From: Bisporella sp. PMI_857
Taxonomy: Eukaryota; Ascomycota; Leotiomycetes; Helotiales; Helotiaceae
Direction: 5' to 3'
Length of the DNA: 64,000 nucleotides
Assembly (NCBI GenBank): GCA_021307315.1
Contig: JAJSPD010000047.1
Location: 186,001-250,000, forward strand
Shown here: positions 1-12,344 of the stretch, one piece after another
Layout of the letters: each line of letters begins with the position of its first letter
Position numbering within the stretch: the stretch's first letter is position 1
Made by a program: the position numbers and the translations under genes
The notes under the pieces: generated by a model
What the model saw: only the letters and a program-made list of their open reading frames with translations
Databases searched by the model: none
Told to the model about the DNA's origin: nothing

Positions 1-1881
1 GTTATCCTCGAAGATATCCGGGAATTCAATCGTCTTGACGAAATCCTCGTCGGTAAAGGAGCGACCCTCCATGATTGCTACCATTTTTGCCTTGATAATG
101 ATGCGGATCTTGGCCAGAACGCCGTTGTTGAAGTATCCATCACCTGTAGCACGGTTATCAATTTTCTCTCGGAAGGAGCAGCGGTCCAGCATATTGGTAA
201 TAAGAGGATCCGTGATATCACAGATCTGATAGACGGAGCCGTCTGGAACGAAATTTTTGCCGTCGAAAATATGGCTATTCTTGATCTTGCCCTTCATCTC
301 CTCGATTTTCGCGCGAGGGTCGGCCCAGCGCCCCTTGATACTTCGATCTGCAAAGATCACGGTCTGATATTTGGCGTACTCGGGTCCTGATCTGGGATCA
401 ACGCCATACCGTACGATGGCTTCACGGAACGGGCCGCTTTTAAATTGGTAACAGACGTAGCGGAGAGCGAGGTCAAAATAGTATTTTGGAAGGGTGAATT
501 GCAAATGGCTGAGTAAGGCGCGTCGAGTCCAGATGGGCCGCTGGTCAAACGCTCGCTCTATTTTTGTTATAGTAGCTAGGACATCTGGATCATTGGTCGG
601 CTCACTAAACGCCAATGTATTAGTATACCCGAACAATAAAGCAGATAAAGGACATACACATTAGTGACCAGTGGAATAAACTCTGTATCAAACGAGACAT
701 AATTGATTTGGTGAGGCTTCGAAGAAGGCTTAATACCAGCATAATGACCTTTCCATTCGCTATGAAGCCCAGCCCAATTAGCAGGCAAAGCTTCGTTCGT
801 GTATGCTGGCGGTGGTATAAAATCTTCGTTGTCTCTCCATCCCTGCTTTGGATTGAACTGAAACTGTCGCATCTTGCTTACTAGTAGGTGTTAGCTATTT
901 GTAGACCTGGAATAAGTCATATGACAAATGAAACTCGAAAATATATAATAAAGACGTCAAAAGCTTGCAATAGTTTTCTTCGGGACACAGAGGCGCTTAG
1001 ACTAAATTCCATCTAACGTGGATTAAATAAATATATACGAACCTTCACCAGAACAAATTAAGTCCCGAACCTTTGGCATGAATTCTGTATGGTTTGTAGA
1101 GTGCTGAAAGTCCGCGACGCCTGGCACATATCAATTATCTCTGTTCGGAAACCATTATATAATTGCCATACCTCGGAAACGATGAGTCCGCGCTATGTCA
1201 CCGACAGCTTCTACCTTTGGAGAGTCAACACTGAGAAAATCAAGAACCTCATCGGTAGGCTTCAGAAAAACGACGAACCGTATAATCGTTAGATTTATCT
1301 TGGAGAGTCCTTAAAACACGATGAGGATCGTCTTGTCGACCTTGTGATCTGATTGTGCTTGCTTCAGGCGGCTGTCCATTTTCCTCTAGACCAGTGGCAG
1401 CGATACCGAGTTTTTGTACTTGGGAAACGGTGGAAGATTTTTCTATTGATCGAGCTGCAGGATTTCCAAGAAATGGGCCATCGGTTCCGCGCTTACGTTT
1501 CCTTCCGGTACGCTTGGGTACAGTGATTTTAAGGAGAATGTTTCTAGTTGCAGTGTTGTGAGAGAGCAATGGGGTACATAGTGGGTCGTTAGGTCGTATG
1601 TATAGCGGAATACAGCCTTTAGGCTCCCTCTCGTCAAGGATCTATGTAATAATCATTTAGCATAAAATATAGTAGAATCCCAGCTCCTCCTTACCGCGGA
1701 TAGGAGTTTCACGTGGTATCAAGACACATACCCGATCGAATGGCTGACCAAGACCGAAAGTCCTTAATCCATTCACAAGATTCTTGACTATCATTGGATG
1801 CTCCACGGCGACAACCTCTCGAGGCTCAATATCTAAAGATGTGTCCCACGCTATACTGTCTTGGCTCCAGTCCATCTCCAT
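1..1881 (-). CDS. TFC1: TFIIIC subunit, Tau95/sfc1 family (partial, C-terminus off left edge)
   Basis: Subunit of RNA polymerase III initiation factor TFIIIC, which binds the A/B boxes of tRNA genes in the nucleus. The start ATG is at 1881. Exons that close in phase are 1881-1732, 1641-1279, 1214-1172, 880-658 and 604 to the edge; the intron 657-605 carries a perfect TACTAATAC branch site. The N-terminal exon has the Tau95 dimerisation-type segment (AVEHPMIVKNL), followed by a basic KRTGRKRKRG stretch and the THRFR motif. The last visible exon has the HTH-region signature ERAFDQRPIWTRRAL and a segment reading GPFREAIVRYGVDPR, both typical of GTF3C5/Tau95 proteins. The gene continues leftwards. 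The 64-nt intron 1278-1215 has an unusual GTTCGT donor but is needed to reach the THRFR frame. It is divergent from the B56 gene. Confidence 0.85.
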
Positions 1882-3317
1882 GCTGGTAGTCTGTAGCGTT
1901 TCCGCGGTATACTTTGTATCCTATTGCGTAACATGAAAGTTGTCTAATTGGAAACTTTCTACGTAGGTATTCTGGCGTCCAATTTATTGAATTGTCGATT
2001 TTCCACGTTAAGGCCAAGGTCTGAAAGCAGACACATGCCCAGTTGCGAAACTTTGGAATAATTTTCTCCGTGCTATCCTCCACAGTATATTCTCGTGATG
2101 TAGATGTTAGCTGTGATATGATATTCCCCCCCAAAAAATAGTTTGAACCTGACCACGGTAACAAATATCGAAGTAAATTTCATACATTGGTCCAGAGGTT
2201 GGTCCACAATTTTACAGAGTTGTAGCCATACTTCGATGTGGACTTTAGCGTGTTGCGCTAGCACGAGGCTGCATCTTGGCTCCCACATCAGCTGACCCAG
2301 AAGAAGAAAACCTACCGGCCAAGGCTGACTCTCAGCCTCATCGGAACGGGAAAATGTAGAAGCGTACTCGGAACAAAGTTCTTCCTTAAACGCAACAGCA
2401 ACCGTGATTCGATTCAAATATAGATAGGAAGAGCAATTTAAGCGGCCTTGGCACGGCGGGGGCTCACGTTGTGCCGTCTGGTCTGCAACGTCCATTGATA
2501 TGTGCAGACTATCATCAAAGGCTTGCCTCGACTACTCTACACAAAATTCCACTCGTAAAAGCTTGGGAAGCGCAGAGCCTTAGAAATCTGCTTCTTGAAT
2601 CTCTTTGAATGTCACAGCAACCGGCAATCACCCATCGGTACACCGCCGACACCACTTCCACCGCGTCATTAAGAGCGCATTGATTGACAACTTTTGCTTG
2701 TCGAACATCAGGTTAGTTTGTGCTCTATTGCTTCATCAGCATCGCTAGGCTTTTAAATACAGCTGGAACTCGGGTACCCTTAATATACTGAGCCTCGGCT
2801 GACAAGTTCCGCAACCAGATATCATTGACTCCTCATACCGCTTCAATTAGTGCCGTCGGCCTTACCAATAACACCATACAAGTTCCGCAGACAAGTTATA
2901 ATTTGGGACCAGGCAATATCGCTTTGTGCAATTGAGCATTTTTACGAACTTCTCTGTCAGACACGTCGTAGCTAGAAAGCCGTGGAGACCAACCCCTCGA
3001 GCGAGTAAACAACACCAAGACGATACAAAATATCTTATTCCTTGGCCCTGTCGCCCATCATCATAACACCCTTCATTTTATGACTCGTTAAGTGCCGAGA
3101 AGACCCTCGCAGCAGCCGTCACTGAACACCGTAATATTCCAACCACGCTAAGTCTATTGTTTGTTGCTCAATAATAATTCCAGCAATATCGTAAGAGGGA
3201 GCTATTTTTGCAAGCATCTATACAAGCGATTCCCACAAAATACCCGTGCATTCCGCCAGGACGGCAGTCTCCGGTAGTCAATTCGCGTCTTGAGGTCGTT
3301 GGCCTGGAAGCGGAAAG
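1882..3317. other. Divergent intergenic region between TFIIIC subunit and B56 genes
   Basis: No convincing gene. The open frames here (for example 2073-2495 on the minus strand) lack domain-like content. It should contain the promoters and 5' untranslated regions of the two divergent housekeeping genes. Confidence 0.6.
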
Positions 3318-5582
3318 ATGAAGGGCTTTAGGCAGAGAGTTGTAAGTCATCTCAGGATACCGAGTCATAAATGGGAATCTACAACAATATCTACAACTTC
3401 TGTGAATGGAAGCTAACATTTCCAGCATGAGCAGCTCTCGCGATCGAAAGATTCAAGTAAATCATCAAAATCGAAGAACAAGGACTCAAAGGATGGCACT
3501 TCGTCACCATCACAAGCAAGTGGATCTCGAGAAGCAGCGCAATCCCCAGTAGCCACCCCATCTTCCTCAACTACTGCACTGAACGACCCTCGGAACAAAC
3601 CGCTCCCACAAACCGATGGTGGGCCTCAAAACAATGTGCCTCTTCTGCAGCCACAATCAGGATCAATTAACTCTTTAAATCCAGGTCAGAGTACGATTGT
3701 CGCGCCAGACAGGTTCAATACTATGGGAGGATCAACAGGTGGTATTGGGCCAGGGACACCTAATCGCCACGGTCAACTGCCTCCTAGTGTGATCATTAGT
3801 CCGAGCGCACCTGTAAGTCAAAACCTGTGAGCACGATAGCCAAGACTAACTTTTTGTGCCTAGCATATTCCACCTCCTGGTGCTGCTGAGACAATGCCTC
3901 ATGATCTCGCGCCTCCTAAGGCTGGACAGAAGTCTCTTATGTTTGATCGCTTGCAGACAACCCCAAAGGATGTACCAGAAGGAATTAGAACGCCTAAGAG
4001 ACAGCACTCATCTAGATTTGATATTTCACCACAAAGAGAGCTAGAGAAGCTACCTGGTTTTCATGAAGTTCCACCGAACAGAAGACAAGAGCTTTTCATG
4101 CAGAAGATTGATCAGTGCAATGTTATTTTTGACTTTAACGATGCTAGCGGCGACATGAAGTCAAAGGAGATCAAGCGCCTGGCGTTACATGAGCTTTTGG
4201 ACTACGTTGCGAATAATAGACAAGTCATCACAGAGCCAATGTACCCGAGAGTGGTTGATATGTTCAGCAAGAATCTCTTCAGACCTATTCCACCACCCAT
4301 GAACCCACAAGGAGAAGCTTTTGATCCTGAAGAAGATGAACCAGTATTGGAAGTTGCTTGGCCTCACATCCAAGTTGTCTATGAATTCTTCCTAAGATTC
4401 ATCGAGTCTCAAGATTTCAACACCAACATCGCAAAGGCCTATATTGATCACAGCTTTGTCTTACAACTCTTGGAGTTGTTTGACTCTGAGGACCCTCGCG
4501 AACGTGACTTCTTGAAAACCACCCTTCACCGGATATACGGGAAGTTCCTAAATCTTCGGTCTTACATTCGGAGGTCGATAAACAATGTTTTCTTCCAGTT
4601 TACCTACGAGACTGAAAGGTTCAATGGAATTGCTGAACTGCTCGAGATTCTGGGGTCCATTATCAACGGGTTCGCTCTACCACTAAAAGAGGAGCATAAA
4701 CTCTTCTTGACTCGGGTGTTGATTCCAATGCACAAGGCCAAGAGTCTAAGCATGTATCATCCTCAGCTAGCATACTGCATTGTCCAATTTCTAGAGAAGG
4801 ATGCGGTCCTGACGGAAGAGGTATATATAATCGGCTCTCGTTAGAAGAAGTGTGCTAACATTAGCAGGTTGTTCTTGGCTTGCTTCGGTATTGGCCCAAG
4901 GTTAACAGCACGAAGGAGGTTATGTATCTGAATGAGGTTGAAGACATTTTCGAAGTAATGGATCCTGCAGAATTTGCCAAGGTCCAAGAGCCTCTATTTC
5001 ACCAACTCGCCAAGTCCGTAGCCAGCCCACATTTCCAAGTTGCTGAACGTGCTCTATATTTCTGGAACAATGAGTATTTCTGCAATCTTGTTAGCGATAA
5101 CGTGGAGATTATCCTGCCGATCATGTTTGCTCCTCTTTACGAGAACTCCAAAGGGCACTGGAATAGGTATATCATGTCAACTTCTATGCTGTATTTCATC
5201 ACTAATATGCCGTTACAGAACAATCCATGGAATGGTTTATAACGCTATGAAGCTGTTTATGGAAATTAATCCTCAACTCTTCGATGACTGCTCTCATGAT
5301 TACACCGAGCACCAAAATAACGCTGAAGCAAGAGAAAAGGCGCGACAAGATAAATGGGATGTTCTCGCTGAGATGGCCAAACGCGGAAAGACAAACGGCA
5401 CTCATCCGTCGCCTGCAAGACCAAGAGTCAATGCACCAATGAGAATAGATGAAGTAGATCCTGCTACCGAGGATAATCAGAAACGGCTAGACTCACTTAA
5501 GCTACAAGATGGAGATCGTAGAGAACGCAGACCAGCTCACGATCGACATAACTCGGTAGGCTCCTCTAGAAGCCAGCGATGA
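3318..5582 (+). CDS. RTS1: Protein phosphatase 2A regulatory subunit, B56 (B') family
   Basis: Regulatory B' subunit that directs PP2A to its substrates; fungal members act in cell cycle, septation and stress responses. Exons 3318-3341, 3426-3812, 3864-4820, 4868-5166 and 5219-5582 join in phase to about 675 residues. The start encodes MKGFRQRV directly before a GTAAGT donor. Residues of about 10-150 are a low-complexity Ser/Pro/Gln-rich tail. The B56 HEAT-repeat core follows, with recognisable blocks such as [37 protein letters not shown], and [20 protein letters not shown] across the fourth intron. A stop at 5580-5582 ends the unspliced form. A second possible 3' exon (5756-5917), reached by splicing 5556-5755, would replace the tail by a Lys-rich one. 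Length is close to yeast Rts1. Confidence 0.93.
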
Positions 5583-6420
5583 TTTTCAAGAGCATTCTCC
5601 TGCTTTATTCTGCTTTTAGGATGCTTTGAGTTTGCGTGGAAGTTTGTCCTGATTAGATTTTCTGGCTCACGCATATCCTCAACTTATCTGTCCCGCATCG
5701 CGTGCGAGCGCTTACGTCTTCTCCTGACATGAGTTGTCGTTGACGAAATCTTCAGAAATCTCCGGCCAAGAAGAAATCTCCACGTAAAGGGTCGGGAAGC
5801 AATGATTCCGCATCTGCAGCTATTGGTCTACCACTCGATACCTCGGAAAACAACCTCGGCAGTGATTATCGGCTCGCTCAAGCCCTGGCCGACGAATCTG
5901 CCAGCCATCTGTCATGATTTCTACTAGCCATTGCATCGAGAGCAAGAACCATGAATTGCGATGGATTTCATTTTTCTTTCTTAACTCGCTAGCGTGGAAG
6001 ATGTTTATCTTCATGTACGACGTACAAAGCATATGGATTGCAGCGTTTTCGTTCTTTTCATTATTCTCCCTTAGGACGGAAAATTAGGGTTTTCTCGTTG
6101 AACTAGACTTCGGGCCGCCTTTGCGTGTAGATGCATCTTTTTATACATCTTCACACAACCATCGTTTGTTTTCTCTTCAAAGTAAATATGGAGGATAAAA
6201 GGCATGATGGCGTTGATATTGGGGTTGATCGAGCTGCCCTACCAGTAATGAAATGTGATGACACCCAAATAACTTTATCTTTTATATTTGGTAACTGATC
6301 AGCTATGGTAACCCTTGATACTCATCATTACTATAAATTTGTGTTCATCGCTACCCACCTAACGGCACACCTGTACCATCTACCCTAACGCCTTGCTATG
6401 CAAAACTCTTTTCCCTTTTG
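5583..6420. other. Intergenic region, with possible alternative last exon of the B56 gene
   Basis: Convergent region between the B56 gene and the SNARE gene. 5756-5917 is open in phase with the B56 frame (KSPAKKKSPRKGS followed by about 40 residues and a stop). The remainder is probably 3' untranslated sequence of both genes. Confidence 0.5.
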
Positions 6421-7155
6421 TTACAACACTAATACCAACACCAGTAGTAAAATCAACACAAAAATCAGTACCGCAATGCAACAACTGCTCAACCGATCCT
6501 CGTTCCTCCTTATAACCGTCGCCATACTCTTCATCCCCGTCTGCAGCTTGCCACCTACCCGATCCGCAAGCCCATCAACATCCTCCAGCATCTCCGCCTG
6601 CTCTTCCAGCTCCCGCCCCATCTCACTAGCCTGCATCCGCAAATTCCCCACCGTCCTGTACACATCATCCAGCTGCGTGTCCTGCTCCGCCATCATTTGC
6701 TGTTGCTGCTGCTGCTCGAACTCCGCATTATAATCCACCTCGTCATCCCTCCTCCTCCCTCTGCCCTCCTCCCCAGGAGCAAAAGTCCCTGTGCCAGCGG
6801 CGGCTTTGAGGAGCTCCTCCCGCATATCCTCCACCTCCCCGCCCACCTCGTCCACCAACCGCTTCCGCCGCGCCACCTCCTCGATCTCCAACCCATATTT
6901 GTAGGGGTCCGATTGCACGGCTTGCACGGCGGCGTGCAGGTCTGACAGGTCTTCAGAGAGGGTCGCGAGCGCGGCTTCGAGGTCGCTGCGCGCGGACGCT
7001 AGCTCGGGGGACGGCTTCTTGGTCGTGGCAGAGGATGGAGGGAGAGCGCGGATGCGGAGGTATGATGTGAAGAGCGGGCGGGTGGTATGAAGCTGCGAGA
7101 GGACATCGGCCTGGACTTGCAGGAAGGGATCGTCTTCGTTGGTTGAGGACATCAT
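6421..7155 (-). CDS. TLG1: Qc-SNARE, Tlg1/syntaxin-6 type t-SNARE
   Basis: Tail-anchored t-SNARE of the trans-Golgi/endosome system, 244 residues, single exon. The N-terminal ~110 residues resemble the syntaxin-6/Tlg1 three-helix domain (DPFLQVQADVLSQL at the start, PYKYGLEIEEVARRKRLVDE near the end). A short QQQQQQ tract follows, then the coiled-coil SNARE motif from about residue 158 (EQDTQLDDVYRTVGNLR through ELEEQAEMLEDVD, with the zero-layer Gln in EEQAEML). The last ~20 residues are one hydrophobic anchor (CCIAVLIFVLILLLVLVLVL) ending at the stop, as expected for a tail-anchored protein. The size fits Tlg1 (about 225 residues in yeast). The N-terminal ATG at 7155 is used; a second Met follows directly. 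Confidence 0.88.
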   Translation of the reverse strand: MMSSTNEDDPFLQVQADVLSQLHTTRPLFTSYLRIRALPPSSATTKKPSPELASARSDLEAALATLSEDLSDLHAAVQAVQSDPYKYGLEIEEVARRKRLVDEVGGEVEDMREELLKAAAGTGTFAPGEEGRGRRRDDEVDYNAEFEQQQQQQMMAEQDTQLDDVYRTVGNLRMQASEMGRELEEQAEMLEDVDGLADRVGGKLQTGMKSMATVIRRNEDRLSSCCIAVLIFVLILLLVLVLVL

Positions 7156-8808
7156 TTCGGCGGTGTTTTTTTGAGGCTCGACAGTTATGAGGCTGACGAT
7201 GGCGATATGTGACTGGGCGTAGAGAATGCAGGAAAGACTAATCTGGCGGCGGGTTGTCTGCGAGGCTGCGTTCTCGTCTTGGGATCAGATTGCAAGGGGT
7301 GTTTTGCTGGAGGTGAGAGACTGCGGACGATGGGTTGTGGTTCGCGAGGCTGATTACCTTACTCGGTGTCCGGATGGGAATCCTGGAGGTTATGGAAGGC
7401 TCAAGCTTCCACGTGGATATCCTGCCTGCCGTGTGGCAAGCCGTAAGTAACCGGTACACTAGGATGTAGATCGAGATAGTATTCTGCAGTAGCAGTTGGG
7501 CTTTTGATATCTTCTTCAGCGCGAACGCAGTTTGATGTCGGGGCAGATATTGTAGATCGCCCCCTGCGAATCTTATGTCAATGTGCCAATTAGCCTCAAC
7601 CGATGATTCTGTACGCTCTACCGCGCTGCCGGGTTCCGCTCCGATCTTCGATAATTTTTGGTACTACTAGCGGCCAGTATGTGACTCGTCGTAAGTGGTA
7701 GATATGGACGAGGCTGACAGCTGCGTCTTAGATACAGCCTGTCTCGGAATTGTGGCCGAGTTTCTTTCACCAGATTCGAGAGAGATAGGGGATTTTATGG
7801 GAACGCGGATATCGCGCAGCTACAGGCTGGTCTCGATCTTAATTGTGGCGATCCCTACGATTTGAAGATTGATTTTGTGCCACTTCAGGCGAAGTTGGGT
7901 CTATCCGCTATGACCTGCTTTTCCCCAGGATCTTGGTTGGTGGTGTTGGTTGGACGACCCACGGTGCAACATCCTGCAGTGTTCAAGTCGGGTGCATTTT
8001 TCCACTACACCCACAAATTCACACCTCAATAATCGATCTATCTCTCATGAGTTTGATTTTTTTTTCCCCTTTTCACAATGTCTCACAGGATGCCTAAACA
8101 ATTCTCTCATGGCGGCGTAGTGTATGCGTCAATCGCCCGTTACGTGGCTGGTGCCTTTGGTCGCCGCCTCTGGTCGCCGCCTCTTGCCACTGGATGTGGA
8201 GAGGCGTAAGACTCACCTTTATTGTCAAGGACGAGCGCTTATTAAACCGAAGTGCCCGCAATCTTTGGTGGAGTGACTTGTCGCTCGATATATCTCTATG
8301 CATGCTGACTTTGAGCTATTCGATCTGCCTACCTACTTGCTGCCTGGCTGATGAAGAAGTCTCATCAAGTTGAGTGACTGGCCCGCCATCAATCTGTAGT
8401 AGTTTTCTATTGCATGAAGCGTGCCATTGCATCCATTAATATAGCCTCCCATCCTTTGTTACTGGTCATCTGATTCATGCACATTGGAAGTACAAGCAGC
8501 AGTAGAGTAAAAGGACTAGGGTCTTTCATTTGCGGCAAGCAAATCGAATCTGCTGCAGCTGCATCGTGGTGTGCGTTGTACCAACAAACATATTTAAGGA
8601 CTGATTAGGTCCGCGCTTTCCTACCCAAAATCAGTTTTTGCGCCGACCCTCAAACTGAACTCCCTTTGAATACATCAGGCCGAGAAGGATAAACCAACTG
8701 AATTACAGTGAACTCGGCATACTGACGACTTTGCACATACCGACAAACATATTACTTCTAGATTGGTGTGATATACCAACATCGCCTTCTTGTGATAGGC
8801 TACGCATC
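7156..8808. other. Intergenic region between SNARE and BCS1-like genes
   Basis: Divergent promoter region. No gene-like frame is supported. A 13-bp unit (GGTCGCCGCCTCT) is present twice in tandem near 8159-8184. Confidence 0.6.
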
Positions 8809-10872
8809 ATGAGGAGCAAAATGGCGCTGGACTCGATTTTAGAGTCTGCCTTCCCTGCCACATGGCAAGCCAATTCGTCAGAGCCGGCCAACTCAACGCT
8901 TGGTGGTTTCTCTCCGGGCACGCTTCTAGAATCATTTATCCCAGGATATGGTCCTATCCAAAAATTTCTTCTATTTTCATTCGGTATCGATGTGACCGTT
9001 TTGGTATCCATGGGAGCAGCACTCTTCCTTGGGTCTCGGCTCTTCCGTTCGGTATGGAAAGCCATTTGGAGTTTGATATCTGACAACTATATGGCTGAAA
9101 TATCCATCAGCTCAACTGATGAGATACATACTCATCTAATATCATTCCTGGCTCACCAATACAAGGTCAAATCGTCGAGGCGGCTAATGGCCGAAACTCC
9201 TTCCAAAAGCGCATGGGAAGTCGACAGCGAGGATACAGAAATTCAAACCAGTACGGTTGATGCACAAGGCAACATCATATGGCTCAACTTCTCCAACCAA
9301 GAAGCAAAGTCGCAACCTCAATTTACTCCTGCTATAGGTTCGCACAACTTCTGGCATAGCGGTACTTATTTCCAATTACGAAGGAAAGAAGTATCTCTGT
9401 TTGATGGTTTAGGCGGCGGTGGAGGAGCTCTCAAAGATAAGGAGATTCTAACTATAACTTGTTTTGGCCGTTCTACAGAACCAATCAAGGTTCTCATGCA
9501 ACATGCAAAGACTCATTACCACCAAGGCCATAAGCAGAAGACCATCATCAAACGCCCCGCGCCGAAGGATTTGCGACGCTTTGGGGGACGTGGTTCCTGG
9601 GTGAAAATTGCTGAGCGGCCATGCAGACCTATGCAGACCGTAGTATTAGATGAGGAGCGGAAGATGGATGTTTTAGCCGATATTAACGAGTACTTGAATC
9701 CAGCAACAGCGCGATGGTATGCAAATCGGGGTATCCCATATCGCCGAGGGTACCTATTCTATGGACCTCCAGGAACGGGCAAAACTGTAAGTGGCGCAAT
9801 TTCTTTCTGTCAAGAAAAAGGCTAAAACCTGACTTTGCTTCCACAATTGAGGACGGCATATCTGATTTTTTTAGCCCTTAGTCTTGCCCAAGTACTTCAA
9901 GATTTTTGGAGCCTATTAAGCACAATGCTGACAATGAGTTAGTCCCTCACCTTTGCAATAGCAGGCGTCTTCGGTCTAGATATCCACGTAGTCTCACTAC
10001 TTGAACCAACCCTAACCGAAGAAGAACTCGGCATGCTTTTCACCAACCTCCCAGCGCGTTGCATCGTACTCTTAGAAGATATCGACACGGCAGGCCTCAT
10101 CAGAGTTGACCCTAAGGCGGACCAAGAAAACAAAGACCCCAACTCCGGAAAGGTCGACGATTTCAACGTCGCTAACTTGACTAAGGCACTCAAGAAAGCG
10201 AGTGAGCTGTCTGAGGAGGAAAGGAAAAGAGGTATCTCTCTAAGCGGGCTGCTGAATATTATTGACGGTACGTCTTACTCTGTTTACATTCTATTAAACC
10301 TGGAAGTGTTCCAATATTGTGCAGGTGTGGCCTCCCATGAAGGAAGAGTACTAGTCATGACAACAAACCACCCGGAGAAGCTCGACGAAGCGCTTATCCG
10401 CCCCGGCCGCGTAGACCACCAGGTAGCCTTCAGCCACGCCTCGCAAACGCAAATCAAAGAACTCTTCGAGCGAATGTACGCCAACGACCTCCCGAAAACC
10501 ATCCTTCTCAACTCTTCCTCAGCCGCTAAATTTCCATTTTCCACCAAACCCCCACTAACCAAGTCCAAAGTCGACGGCGAGCTCACCCCGCCACTCACAC
10601 CTACCACGACTACGAGCTGTAGTAAGGAGAAGACGGCAGTGGGTGGAACGATGCTGAACAAGGAAATTGAGGACGTTCAGGGAGAAGAACTGAGGAGCAT
10701 AGCAAGAGCCTTTGCGAGAAAAGTGCCCGATGGGATGTTCAGCCCAGCGGAGATCCAGGGGTTCTTGCTGAAGCGGAAGAAGGATCCCAGGAAAGCAGAG
10801 GCGGAGGTGGGGAAGTGGGTGGAGGGGATGGTGGAGCAGAAGAGTAGAGGAAGCAAGCTGAGGAACGACTGA
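8809..10872 (+). CDS. BCS1-like AAA+ ATPase, inner-mitochondrial-membrane type
   Basis: Member of the Bcs1 family; the founding member moves the folded Rieske protein across the inner mitochondrial membrane, but fungi carry many paralogues of unknown client. Exons 8809-9786, 9943-10267 and 10325-10872 give about 616 residues. A single hydrophobic segment lies at about residues 58-82 (LLFSFGIDVTVLVSMGAALF) ahead of the BCS1_N domain. The AAA module has Walker A GPPGTGKT exactly at the first splice site, Walker B LLEDID, and the sensor/arginine-finger block ALIRPGRVD. The C-terminus carries a Thr/Pro-rich insertion and a basic tail. The 57-nt second intron is a multiple of three and open, so retention would insert 19 residues. 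ATGs at 8731, 8809 and 8821 are possible starts; 8809 or 8821 fits the family best. Longer than yeast Bcs1 (456), so probably a paralogue rather than the Rieske chaperone. Confidence 0.85.
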
Positions 10873-12344
10873 CCTCCGAACTAGCCCTTTTCGAACGCTG
10901 AAATTGGTTTCGGTTAGTGGGATGGACGGCTGGGCATGTGACGAGGATGGACTGTATGGGAATGCTGGATAAGGTAATAGTTTCTGTAATAGGATATAGC
11001 GTAGGAAAGGGGGATAGGGCTTTGAGATGGGTTGCGCGAGCATACGAATAAATTAGACATGAAGGACATGGATGGGGCTATGGAAAGAATATTAAGCGGG
11101 CATGATGGCATGGATTAGGGGATAGCATATACACAAATTGATAGAGAAAGCATGCATATAAAGTAGTTTAACCATTAATCCCATCTCTTCCTATCTATAT
11201 ATCTCCCGCGCCTCGGGCAGTGATGCACTCGCACCGCATAACCCATCCCCATCCTCATGTTAGATCACCTCTCATTCCATACCTCCATAAGTCAAGGTAA
11301 GAGAAACCCGGGAAAATATACTTTAGTTTACGAGAACCACCGTGCATCATATTTTTTCGCTCATGGTTTGAAGACCGAATATCTCATCCCACCCCGTCGC
11401 ATCGGATCGCATCGCATGTCATATATATCCGACCGACACCCAGATGCCGGAAGCGGGATGTATCAACCAGCACGTGGAAATCCCGACGCGGGCTCTAAAT
11501 CTTCAATTTGGCGCTTTGGAGGGGGAGTCCCGTGCTTCCTGTTTACGTGTTCCATGTTCCGTGTGCATTGGTTCGAAGAGAGGTTTGTGTTGCGAGGGAG
11601 GTTTTGAGGTAGGTGAGGTGGAGGTGGAGGTGGGGATCGGATGCCTTGGGAACGGAACGGCTGTACGGCCGTGCTGTTGTTATCCGCGGCGGTGCGGTGT
11701 ATTTCGTGGTTCTTGTGGCCTGAGCTGTTGCGTTGGGGTTAGGTGGGAGGTTGTGTTAGGAGATCGATGCATATATGTGTGAATGTGTGTTAAATACTTC
11801 TTTGAATGATTAGAGCGTCTCGCTCCGATTGCTTGATTCTCGCAACGGGGAAGGAAAGAGAGAACACGGTTGTTTGAGTATTGGTGAGGAAAAAAGCAGA
11901 AAGGCTAAGCACAAGTTTTGATTCACAGCGGGGGAAAAAAAAAAGAGGTCATACTCCAGCCCATGCTATGCTATGCTAACCTTGTAAAATGCTGCCTCCC
12001 AAATGAAAGAAATAACCCGCGAATCCGGAACGCTCTCGCCGGCCATATGGTATTTTCAAAAGCACCAAGCAAAGGAAAACTTATCTACCATCTCCGAAAA
12101 AGCGCCTGTCGTCCATGCAAGTCGCCCACCAATGATGTAAACTTTTCTTTTTTTTTCAGATTAATCAATCATTAAGGTATATGGCATGAGACAAATCGCG
12201 TCTTTGTGCTGTGGTCCTGGTCGTTTCGTCGTATATCTTTGAAAAATGTCTTTTGTTGCTTCCGCTATCTTGCCAATGATCAATAGTCTTCCGCGCAAAC
12301 GATCGTAAGTTTGAACTGGAAAATTCTCAAATAGTTGAATCCTT
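10873..12344. other. Convergent intergenic region (BCS1-like / nmrA 3' ends)
   Basis: About 1.5 kb between two convergent genes. Open frames such as 11257-11607 are short and without recognisable content. An A-rich run lies near 11933-11945. Probably 3' untranslated sequence plus spacer. Confidence 0.55.

Noticed and set aside
1249..1569. TFIIIC gene as a pseudogene because the long frame ends early
   Set aside because: A 64-nt intron joins conserved motifs in phase, so decay need not be assumed.
6398..6945. Plus-strand Ser/Leu-rich frames
   Set aside because: Antisense to the Tlg1 gene, whose SNARE motif and tail anchor are clear.
8158..8184. Two-copy GC-rich direct repeat
   Set aside because: Only two copies, with no sign of a mobile element or array.
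10268..10324. Reading through the second BCS1-like intron (open, 57 nt)
   Set aside because: It has good GTACGT and GTGCAG ends, and splicing restores the LLNIIDGVASHEGR sequence expected in the AAA domain.
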